Shown here piece by piece: positions 1-7,350 of a DNA stretch of 45,882 bases. The notes under the pieces are model-generated. The model was not told the DNA's origin and did no database searches. It worked only from the letters and a program-made list of their open reading frames with translations. Where the stretch lies: NCBI GenBank assembly GCA_029063085.1, contig JAIDOW010000030.1, positions 1 to 45,882 of the forward strand. Reading direction: 5' to 3'. A program made the position numbers and the translations under genes. The stretch's first letter is position 1. Every line of letters starts with the position of its first letter. This DNA is from Lachnospiraceae bacterium. GTDB taxonomy: Bacteria > Bacillota > Clostridia > Lachnospirales > Lachnospiraceae.

Positions 1-39
1 CGCCAATTCTGTCCTGTCTGCCTTTTTACACAGAAAAAA

Positions 40-669
40 TTAATTATTTGCAATTTCAAATCCCTGAATCATCTGCCGGATCAAAGGATATAAAAATTCT
101 TTTAATTCCACTAATTCTACAGGTTGTTTATACAAAATCACATTATGAGCCGTGGAATTGACCAGCTCTACTATCATAAATAATAGCATTTCCGGATTAC
201 GAAACTTCTTATCTGTCTCTCTAAAAAGCTTCTCCACAAAATCCTCTGCACTTACCCCTTTATCAACCGGCATACTGGCAATAGCATGCCGAAAGATTCC
301 CCAGCTTAAATTTTTGGAAATAAAGCGAAGCAGCACCTTATTATTATTTAGCTGGTCAAGAATATTATCAACCATAAATATAACTCTATCTTCAAAACCT
401 GTTATACCGCTTTCCTCCAAAGCCTTCTGTGCTCTGTCGAAAATCTGTGCTGCCTTTTTCCTGATCAGATAATCCCTGACTTCAAATTTATCTTTAAAGT
501 ACAGATAAAAGGTTCCCTTTGCCAGCTCTGCCTTTTTCATAATATCTGCAATAGAGGTATCGTTAATTCCGTTTTGGATAAATAATGAAAATGCCGAATT
601 TACGATAGCATCTTTTTTTCTTTTCTTATTATCATCTACTTTACCCATTGCCTTACCCCCGCTTGCCAT
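40..669 (-). CDS. TetR/AcrR family transcriptional regulator
   Basis: A 209-residue one-component repressor. The N-terminal 60 residues form a typical TetR helix-turn-helix (AIVNSAFSLFIQNGINDTSI, then ADIMKKAELAKGTFYLYFKDK); the rest is an all-helical ligand and dimer domain of unknown ligand. It is the last gene of a minus-strand run: MMPL transporter, heptad-repeat protein, regulator, with a 75-nt gap before it. By analogy with such operons it probably represses the exporter genes and itself; the likely operator is the inverted repeat at 4961-5018. An internal ATG at 648, behind a GGGGG stretch, is an alternative start and would remove seven residues. Family assignment is firm; the target is inferred. 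Confidence 0.9.
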   Translation of the reverse strand: MASGGKAMGKVDDNKKRKKDAIVNSAFSLFIQNGINDTSIADIMKKAELAKGTFYLYFKDKFEVRDYLIRKKAAQIFDRAQKALEESGITGFEDRVIFMVDNILDQLNNNKVLLRFISKNLSWGIFRHAIASMPVDKGVSAEDFVEKLFRETDKKFRNPEMLLFMIVELVNSTAHNVILYKQPVELVELKEFLYPLIRQMIQGFEIANN

Positions 670-744
670 ATAAATTCCACAATTGACTTTAAAATATCTA
701 TATCAATATAACATATCCGGAATTTACTTGTCTATTAAAAAGTT

Positions 745-2820
745 TTACTCATCTTCCGAAGAAATCTCCGCTGTCTGGAAAATAAATTTAACTTTTCCAT
801 CCATGCCGTCTGCAATACCGGAAAAAGTCTTATATTCATCGGCTCCTTTTGTCAGTGATTCAAAACGTTTCAGCACATTTTTAATATTGTTATTGTACTC
901 ACTCTGGATTTTTCCGGTACCCTCGCTCTTAAACTGGTTCATTCCCTTAAACAAATCCATGGAACCGTTTTGCAGTTTATCTACACCGGCACTCACATCT
1001 TTTGTAGCACCATGCAGCTTTGTTGTTCCTTTTGACAGCTTACCTGCCCCCTTTGACAGTTTCTTTGCAGAAGCATCCAGAGTTTTGGAACTGTCAGTCA
1101 ATTGGCCGATACCCGCTGTCAGGTCAAACCCCTTAGCATTCAGTGTAGAAGCACCTGTAAGCAGTATTTCATTATTGTCACTCAGTTTCTTCACACCGTC
1201 ATAAAGACTGGAAATCCCTCCGGCCATACCGGAAATACCATTACTGATCTGCGTATCATAAACCTTCAGTTCTTCCCCTGCCGCAGCCAGTGCCGGAGCC
1301 TGCTTACTTAGTGAGGACATTGTGCCGGAAATCGTCTTTGCTGCACCTGCCAGCTGAGATCCTCCATCCGTAGCATTTTTTAACTCTTTTACTGCATTTT
1401 TCTGATTTCCTGCTATCTGTTGCAATGCATTAACCGCCTGTTCCAGCTTCCCTTGTTCTTCAGCCGGCAGCTGGCTTTTGTCTATACTCTGTAACACTGC
1501 CAGTACAGAATCATAATTATCATAACTGCTTTCCAGTCCACCCAGTCCACTGTTTATTTCTGCAATCCCGTCTGAAACTGCCTGAGAACCCGCCGCCAGT
1601 TTCTGAATATTTTCTACATTTGCAATCTGGTTTACTCCACTGATATACGTTAATAATCCATTTGAAAATTTACTGTACTGTGCCGGAAATCCTTTTGCAT
1701 TATTGTGTAATTCCGTCACACCTGCATCTATCAGTTTTTCACCTGCAACATACTCTTTTACTCCTGCTGCCAGAGCCTGTGTTCCTGTCACATACTGGCT
1801 TGCACCGGTCGTTAAGGATTTTACCCCTTGTGTATACTGTGAAACACCCTTTGACAGCTGATCTGCTCCTTTTGATAAATCCGTGGCACCTTTACTGACA
1901 TCATTTACTCCCTTTGCATAAGTCTCAAAACTATCCTGCATAGTGGTAAGACCATCTGATAATTTCCCCGAACCGGCTATCAATTCATCAGTTGCATCGG
2001 CCAGGTCATCAATCGCAGTCTCTACATCCTTTATATCACTGCCACTGTCCAGATCAATATCCGAAAATTCTTCCGATGTTGCCACTGTATAAATTGACCC
2101 AAGAGAAAAATCTGTAACATCAGCAGTAATCGTTACCGTATCACTTATCTTTTTATTCATTTCTTTTTCCAGCTTATCTGACAGTTCCAGACTTTCAGAT
2201 AAACCCGGCATACCGTATGCTACCAGAATCTGGTTAGATCCCTCAGATACCATCTTTCCCTGACTGACTGTAATATTAGAAAATGTGTCAACCGGAAGTA
2301 TCACTGCGGATGCCATTAAGAAAGGAGTGTTCATTTCCGTCGTCTTCCCATTAATCTCATCTTTATAAACCGCTCTGTTTTCATACTGGATCGTAATGGT
2401 CACCTTACCGCTTTTTCCAGCCATTTCAGAAGCTTCCATTTGTTTCCCATCTAATTGATAAGAAATACTCACTCCTACTGGAAGCTCTTCATTTGATTTA
2501 CCCTGATAATAAATATCTTTGCTGTCTGCCTTCCATGTAATGGTTCCGTCACTGTTTTTGGTAAAACTTTCATCCCCCTTTACATTTTCAATATCAGTAA
2601 GATTGGATACATCCGAAATATCACCATTTCCGGTTATATTTTTTAACCAGTCAGAAACCGTTATATCATTTACCGTACCATCAGCCTTAAGATTTACATA
2701 AACTGTCTCCTCTTTTTCCACACTGCCTGACGCATAAGAAACATTTCCCATACTGGAAGCCATGCCTAAAATCATTGCCGCACTTAAAGTTACTGCACAT
2801 GTTTTTTTCAAATATCTCAT
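745..2820 (-). CDS. Secreted YhgE/Pip-like heptad-repeat (X-X-X-L-X-X-G) protein, partner of MMPL transporter
   Basis: A 691-residue exported protein. Residues 1-31 form a signal peptide (MRYLKKTCAVTLSAAMILGM, cleavage near SYASG). Residues about 40-260 are a mixed, probably beta-rich domain. Residues about 265-650 are a long series of short repeats of the form GAxxLxxG (ATDLSKGADQLSKGVSQYTQ), the glycine-spaced heptads seen in YhgE/Pip and related COG1511 proteins, which are predicted to form extended helical rods. Unlike full YhgE proteins there is no C-terminal membrane domain; the protein ends in a soluble acidic tail (SSEDE). It starts 13 nt after the MMPL stop, so the two are co-expressed, and it may be an extracytoplasmic accessory to that exporter (inference). 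RBS is a good AGGAGG. Confidence 0.8.
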   Translation of the reverse strand: MRYLKKTCAVTLSAAMILGMASSMGNVSYASGSVEKEETVYVNLKADGTVNDITVSDWLKNITGNGDISDVSNLTDIENVKGDESFTKNSDGTITWKADSKDIYYQGKSNEELPVGVSISYQLDGKQMEASEMAGKSGKVTITIQYENRAVYKDEINGKTTEMNTPFLMASAVILPVDTFSNITVSQGKMVSEGSNQILVAYGMPGLSESLELSDKLEKEMNKKISDTVTITADVTDFSLGSIYTVATSEEFSDIDLDSGSDIKDVETAIDDLADATDELIAGSGKLSDGLTTMQDSFETYAKGVNDVSKGATDLSKGADQLSKGVSQYTQGVKSLTTGASQYVTGTQALAAGVKEYVAGEKLIDAGVTELHNNAKGFPAQYSKFSNGLLTYISGVNQIANVENIQKLAAGSQAVSDGIAEINSGLGGLESSYDNYDSVLAVLQSIDKSQLPAEEQGKLEQAVNALQQIAGNQKNAVKELKNATDGGSQLAGAAKTISGTMSSLSKQAPALAAAGEELKVYDTQISNGISGMAGGISSLYDGVKKLSDNNEILLTGASTLNAKGFDLTAGIGQLTDSSKTLDASAKKLSKGAGKLSKGTTKLHGATKDVSAGVDKLQNGSMDLFKGMNQFKSEGTGKIQSEYNNNIKNVLKRFESLTKGADEYKTFSGIADGMDGKVKFIFQTAEISSEDE

Positions 2821-2833
2821 AATAAATTCCTCC

Positions 2834-4936
2834 TTATCTAATCTGAACGGGCTTTTGTGCCCTTACTCTTTCTTTATCAAAGAAACCAATCGAAGTATGG
2901 ATGATCAAACCGTCAAATACCATGAACATCGCTGGTAACACTAAGATTACAACAAACATACTGATAACCGCTCCTCTTGCCATAAGTGTACAAAGAGAAC
3001 TGATCATATCGATATTAGAGTAAAAACCTACGCCAAAGGTTGCTGCAAAGAAACTAAGTGCACTGACCATAATAGACTGGACAGAAGCTCCTAATGCAAT
3101 CTGAATTGCCTGTTCCTTTTCGGCTCCCCTTCTCCTCTCCTTTTTATATCTGTTCGTCATAAGAATCGCATAATCCACCGTAGCTCCCAATTGAATTGTG
3201 CCAATGACGATAGATGCAATAAATGGTATTTCCGTATTTGTATAACAGGGAATCCCCATATTAATAAAGATTGCAAATTCAATAACAGATACCAGAATTA
3301 CCGGTAACGAAATTGACCTGAATACTACTGCAATAATAAGAAAAATTGCTCCTATAGACACTATGCTTACAGTTTTAAAGTCAATATCCGTTATCTCTAT
3401 CAAATCCTTTGTACACGGTGCCTCACCAACCAGCATCCCCTTTTCATCATATTTTTTTATAATAGCATTTAATTCATCACACTGTTTATTGACCTCGTCT
3501 GAAGCAACCTTATATTCTGACATGATCAGCATCAATTGATATTCATCATTTTCCAGAACCTCTTTGATATTATTCGGTATCATTTCTTTCGGAATAGTTG
3601 GTCCGATCAGTGCATCCAGCCCCAGTACGGTTTTAACACCGTCTATCTTTTTCATTTCTGTAATCATTGCATTGGCATCCTTGGAAGACATTTGGCTTTT
3701 CATCAAAACCATATGGGTAGAATTCATATTAAATTCTTCCTGTAATTTGCTATTTGCCACAATACTGTCAAGATCCTTCGGGAGTGTTTCATCCAAATTA
3801 TAATATACATCAGTATGGGTATACCCATATACAGCAGGTATTAAAATAACTACAAATAAGATGATAAAAATATAAAATCTGCCGGTTACAAAATCGGATA
3901 TTCCGCCAAGATCCGGTATGATAGGTTTATGTTTCGTCTTTTCAATTGCCTTGTCAAAAATAAGAATCATAGACGGTAAAACAGTCACACAGGCTGCCAC
4001 TCCGAATACAACGCCCTTTGCCATGACAATTCCCAAATCCATTCCCAAAGTAAAACTCATAAAGCAAAGTGCTATAAAACCGGCAACCGTTGTAATGGAA
4101 CTTCCCACAACCGATGTAATCGTATTACGAATCGCATGGGACATTGCCCGTTCCTTATCCTCTGGAAATCTTTCCTTGTTTTCACAATAACTATGCCAAA
4201 GGAATATAGAATAATCCATGGTAACCCCTAGCTGCAATACAGCGCTCAGAGCCTTAGTAATATAAGAAATCTCACCCATAAATATATTACTTCCCAGATT
4301 ATACACAATCGCCATTCCGATACTTAGCAGGAAGAAAAGTGGTACAATAAAGGAATCCATTGTCAGGGAAAGAACAATCGTAGAAAGGATAACCGCAATG
4401 ATAACATAAATCGGTGTCTCTCTATTGGATAGATTCTTTGTATCCGTGACTACTGCCGACATACCACTTAAGAAACAATTCCTGCCGGCAACCTTTCTGA
4501 TATCTTCAATCGCATCCATTGTTTCATCCGAGGACATCGTAGTATCAAATATAATTGCCATCATCGTGGCATTATCACTTCTGTATGCCTCTACAATATC
4601 CTTAGGAAGCATTGTCTCTGGTACTGAAATATCTAAAATGCTGTCATACCAGATTACACTCTTAACATGCTCTACTTTTTCAATATCCTGTTTCATGGCG
4701 ACAATATCCTTATCCTCCATTCCCTCAACCAGAAACAGTGAAAACGCTCCTGTTCCAAAATCCTCTACCAAAATATCCTGCCCTGCCATTGTTTCAATAT
4801 CTTTGGGTAAATAGGATAAAATATCATAATTCACCCTCGTATTTACGTATCCAATAGCCGCTGGAATCAATAGCAGAATACTAATGATAAAAATTGGGAT
4901 CCTTAACTTTACAATCCCGTTTCCCAGTTTATCCAT
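2834..4936 (-). CDS. MMPL/RND-superfamily membrane exporter
   Basis: A 700-residue transporter with the duplicated MMPL layout: a membrane segment (IPIFIISILLLIPAAIGYV), an outside loop of about 130 residues, then five membrane segments, and the same again from about residue 350 (FYIFIILFVVILIPAVYGY). Both halves keep the Asp-Tyr pair in the fourth membrane helix (GVTMDYSIF and GATVDYAIL), the proton-relay residues of this family, so both appear functional. The start is set at ATG 4936 because AAAGGAG lies eight bases upstream; an in-frame extension to 5002 would run through the operator and lacks an RBS. First gene of an operon with the secreted heptad-repeat protein and TetR gene. The substrate cannot be told: lipids, drugs and peptides are all known for the family. 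Confidence 0.9.
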   Translation of the reverse strand: MDKLGNGIVKLRIPIFIISILLLIPAAIGYVNTRVNYDILSYLPKDIETMAGQDILVEDFGTGAFSLFLVEGMEDKDIVAMKQDIEKVEHVKSVIWYDSILDISVPETMLPKDIVEAYRSDNATMMAIIFDTTMSSDETMDAIEDIRKVAGRNCFLSGMSAVVTDTKNLSNRETPIYVIIAVILSTIVLSLTMDSFIVPLFFLLSIGMAIVYNLGSNIFMGEISYITKALSAVLQLGVTMDYSIFLWHSYCENKERFPEDKERAMSHAIRNTITSVVGSSITTVAGFIALCFMSFTLGMDLGIVMAKGVVFGVAACVTVLPSMILIFDKAIEKTKHKPIIPDLGGISDFVTGRFYIFIILFVVILIPAVYGYTHTDVYYNLDETLPKDLDSIVANSKLQEEFNMNSTHMVLMKSQMSSKDANAMITEMKKIDGVKTVLGLDALIGPTIPKEMIPNNIKEVLENDEYQLMLIMSEYKVASDEVNKQCDELNAIIKKYDEKGMLVGEAPCTKDLIEITDIDFKTVSIVSIGAIFLIIAVVFRSISLPVILVSVIEFAIFINMGIPCYTNTEIPFIASIVIGTIQLGATVDYAILMTNRYKKERRRGAEKEQAIQIALGASVQSIMVSALSFFAATFGVGFYSNIDMISSLCTLMARGAVISMFVVILVLPAMFMVFDGLIIHTSIGFFDKERVRAQKPVQIR

Positions 4937-4960
4937 AACTTTTTCTCTCCTTTCAAAAAA

Positions 4961-5018
4961 TGAACAACGGTCATTTTTGTGTTTAAATGTAATATACAAC
5001 AAAAATGACCATTGGTCA
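4961..5018. promoter_or_regulatory. Paired inverted operator of the MMPL-TetR operon
   Basis: Two 13-bp dyads of TetR type, TGAACAACGGTCA (4961-4973) and TGACCATTGGTCA (5006-5018). Each is extended on its inner side by ATTTTTGT/ACAAAAAT, so the whole is a 20-bp inverted repeat (18 of 20 positions pair) with an 18-bp spacer holding the -10 box. One arm covers the -35 box, the other lies just after the predicted transcription start. This is a classic repression layout for the TetR protein at the end of the operon. Confidence 0.75.
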
Positions 5019-5019
5019 A
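4991..5019 (-). promoter_or_regulatory. Sigma-A promoter of the MMPL operon
   Basis: On the minus strand TTGACC (5019-5014) and TATATT (4996-4991) are separated by 17 bp, close to the consensus. The -35 overlaps the right operator dyad. The predicted start lies near 4984, giving a leader of about 48 nt before the MMPL ATG. Confidence 0.8.
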
Positions 5020-5048
5020 TACTTATTTTTAATTTTTTTACAATTCAA

Positions 5049-5083
5049 GCAGTGACATTGCTTCTCGCACGAGTATGCATGAT
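5049..5083. repeat. Dispersed intergenic repeat, copy A
   Basis: This segment aligns with 37183-37222: an identical first 11 bases (GCAGTGACATT), then TTCTC, CACGA and TGCAT blocks in the same order. It sits between the HtrA terminator and the MMPL promoter. It is too short and diverged to be called an insertion sequence; no open frame is conserved. Confidence 0.5.
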
Positions 5084-5124
5084 ATTTTTATATTATTAAA
5101 AATGCGGAACTGTTTCCCATAATA

Positions 5125-5152
5125 CAAAAAAGAGCCACCCTAAGGTGACTCT
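5125..5152 (-). terminator. Rho-independent terminator after the HtrA gene
   Basis: On the minus strand an 11-bp stem with one mismatch (AGAGTCACC ... GGTGGCTCT) around a four-base loop is followed directly by a run of six T. It lies about 20 nt past the HtrA stop codon. Confidence 0.85.
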
Positions 5153-5170
5153 CCATGTCAAAAATAACAT

Positions 5171-6760
5171 TTAATTATTGAAAAAATCATATAGATCAAA
5201 CTCATCATATGGCATCACATCAGGTGGCATCATTTCATCCTGGGTGCCGTCTTCCTTTTCAGTCTCATCACTGCTGTCTCCACTCTTTGGCTTATCCTTT
5301 TTAGCACCTAAAGTAACCTTAAGTGTTACTTCCTCATACTCACCCTTTGCATTATTTCTCTGGACTGTCAGTTCAACCTCCTCCCCAGCTTTCCTGTTAG
5401 AAAGAATATTATTCAATGTCTCCTGACTGGCAATGTCCCTGTTATCAAACTTAGTGATGATATCCCCTGCCTTCAGTCCACATTTATCTGCTGGAGAATT
5501 TTCTACAATCTTAACAATATATACTCCATTTGGCATATTGAAGCCTTCTGCATATTCATCTGTAATGTCTTTCCCCTGAATCCCAAGGTATCCCTGTTCA
5601 CTTTCTTCAATCACTTCCTGTTTCATTAAATCATTGATAATCGGAATCGCCTTAGAAATCGGAATCGCATAGCCCATACCCTCTACCTGGCTGTCAACAT
5701 ACTTGACCGTATTAATACCGATAACCTCACCTTTTGCATTTAACAGGGCACCGCCACTGTTACCAGGATTAATTGCTGCATCTGTCTGTAATACCTCCAT
5801 CTTAGTATTTTCCACATCAACAACACGGTTCAGAGCGCTGATATAACCAACCGTTACAGACTGTCCGTAACCTAATGCATTACCAATAGCAATAGCTGCC
5901 TCTCCTACTCTTAATTCTTCGGAAGAACCAATTGCTGCAACCTTAATCTTAGATAATGTATCTGATGACATATCTTTCGTATTAACTGTTAAAACCGCTA
6001 AATCTGCGGATGCATCTGCACCTTTTACAGTAGCTGCAACTGCGCTCTCATCACAAAATGCAATCGTAATCTCTTTTGCACCTTCAATTACATGATTATT
6101 TGTTGCTATCATAATCTCATCATCTGTCTGACCTATAATGATACCGGAACCGGAACCGCTCACCTCCTGTTCATAAGACTGAAACCATGAACGAACGATC
6201 TGAACAGACGTATTGGTAATTGATACAATAGACGGCATTACTTCTTCTGCTACATTAGCAACACCACCTCCGTTTCCATCTTCATCTTTTAGTACGGAAT
6301 CCGTTGTTGCAACTGTTGCAATCTCTTTTGTCTTAGTACTGTTCCCAAGCATCTTATTACCTACAGTATTCACTCCTACCATGACACCGCCTGCAACCAG
6401 ACCAAATACTGCCGCAGACGCCAGCAGTGCACCTACTTTTTTGGCTCTGCCGTTTGAAGTTTTTTTCTCCTTCTTTTTCTTTTTAGGAGGCTGCTGCTGG
6501 TTTCCAAAATCATTGCCTGTATAAATCCCCTGTCCATAAACACTTCCCTGGCTATAAGGATTACCGCTTTGTTTTGCATCCGTATGATCTGCCTGTCCGC
6601 TTTGCTGATATCTATTCTCATCTGATCCTGCATTTGCACTATGCTGGTCTTTGGAAGTATCTCTTCCCGATATATCTTCCCTTCCAAACGGACTCTCATT
6701 CCTTCCAAAATGATATGTGGAACCGGATTCCTGATTCATATTATTATATTCCTTATCCAT
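5171..6760 (-). CDS. htrA: HtrA/DegP-type membrane serine protease with PDZ domain
   Basis: A 529-residue S1C-family protease for envelope quality control. Residues 1-100 are a polar Gln/Gly/Asn-rich cytoplasmic region ending in a lysine block; one membrane helix follows at about 106-130 (VGALLASAAVFGLVAGGVMV). The trypsin-like domain has the full catalytic triad: His223 (NNHVIEGA), Asp253 (ADLAVL) and Ser335 (GNSGGAL). A PDZ domain covers about 395-485 (SPADKCGLKAGDIITKFDNR), and the tail is acidic and Pro/Met-rich. The long disordered cytoplasmic N-terminus is typical of Firmicute membrane HtrA proteins. Its own terminator follows and no gene is translationally coupled, so it is probably a single-gene unit. 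RBS AAGGAAGG precedes the ATG. Confidence 0.95.
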   Translation of the reverse strand: MDKEYNNMNQESGSTYHFGRNESPFGREDISGRDTSKDQHSANAGSDENRYQQSGQADHTDAKQSGNPYSQGSVYGQGIYTGNDFGNQQQPPKKKKKEKKTSNGRAKKVGALLASAAVFGLVAGGVMVGVNTVGNKMLGNSTKTKEIATVATTDSVLKDEDGNGGGVANVAEEVMPSIVSITNTSVQIVRSWFQSYEQEVSGSGSGIIIGQTDDEIMIATNNHVIEGAKEITIAFCDESAVAATVKGADASADLAVLTVNTKDMSSDTLSKIKVAAIGSSEELRVGEAAIAIGNALGYGQSVTVGYISALNRVVDVENTKMEVLQTDAAINPGNSGGALLNAKGEVIGINTVKYVDSQVEGMGYAIPISKAIPIINDLMKQEVIEESEQGYLGIQGKDITDEYAEGFNMPNGVYIVKIVENSPADKCGLKAGDIITKFDNRDIASQETLNNILSNRKAGEEVELTVQRNNAKGEYEEVTLKVTLGAKKDKPKSGDSSDETEKEDGTQDEMMPPDVMPYDEFDLYDFFNN

Positions 6761-6807
6761 AACAAATACCTTCCTTTCAAATATTCTCTCAAGTGGATAT
6801 CCGTTTT

Positions 6808-6829
6808 GCTATCCTATGAAGCTATCCTA
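6808..6829. repeat. 9-bp direct repeat upstream of HtrA
   Basis: GCTATCCTA occurs twice (6808-6816 and 6821-6829) with a four-base gap, about 50-70 bp upstream of the HtrA start. A weaker copy (GATTATCCT) lies near 6853-6861. I could not identify a convincing -35/-10 pair here, so a role in stress control of the protease gene is only a suggestion. Confidence 0.35.
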
Positions 6830-6914
6830 ACAATGTTTTGTGACTAAATTGTGATTATCCTGTTGTAAATGTGTGACATCATTACTTTTCTAAAAAACAT
6901 AAAAATACCACTAT

Positions 6915-7184
6915 TTAATAGTCCTCTTCTATTACCTGAAAATCCAGATAATCAAATGAAATCTCTTCTATGAAACTATCTTTTGTAAATTTTGTTCTGG
7001 CATGCCTGATAAAATCCTCTTTGTTTACTTCAAGCCAGATAGGTTTTGACAAATCGAATTCGTAACACATCTCATCCAATGCCCCGTACACCTTCTTAGT
7101 ACGTGACATTGTATCATCATCAATACTTATGACCGTATCCTTTACTAATCTGTTATCCTTCATTATCTTTCCCCAAATCCGCAT
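6915..7184 (-). CDS. Hypothetical small acidic protein
   Basis: An 89-residue protein I do not recognise. It is soluble, acidic, without membrane segment or signal, and reads like a small alpha/beta domain (a charged first half, then KPIWLEVNKEDFIRHARTKF and an aromatic acidic end FDYLDFQVIEEDY). Two starts are possible: ATG 7184 behind AAGGGG, or ATG 7163 behind TTGGGG. It lies between HtrA and the chemoreceptor, on the same strand as both but separated by more than 150 nt on each side, so it is probably transcribed alone. Reading frame and codon use are consistent with a real gene. Confidence 0.7.
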   Translation of the reverse strand: MRIWGKIMKDNRLVKDTVISIDDDTMSRTKKVYGALDEMCYEFDLSKPIWLEVNKEDFIRHARTKFTKDSFIEEISFDYLDFQVIEEDY

Positions 7185-7241
7185 ACTTTTCCCCTTCTAT
7201 AATTAAAATATAAAATTTTTTATCCACTGCATAACAAAAGA

Positions 7242-7298
7242 GAGACCCCTTACCTGTCAGGATATTGTACCCAATACAGCTACCGTCCCTCTTCTTAT
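7242..7298 (-). terminator. Structured element after the chemoreceptor gene, probably a terminator
   Basis: On the minus strand AAGAGGGAC (7298-7290) pairs with GTCTCTCTT (7250-7242), nine base pairs with one G-U, followed by a T-rich stretch. Inside it a second stem CTG-TATTG ... CAATA ... CAG can form, flanked by two GGTA-containing internal loops. This is more complex than a plain terminator hairpin; it could be a relic of a small mobile repeat used as a terminator. Confidence 0.5.
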
Positions 7299-7350
7299 GT
7301 CTTTATAAAATTAATATCCCCAGAGATTCTTGTGATTGTTTTCTGCCGTT

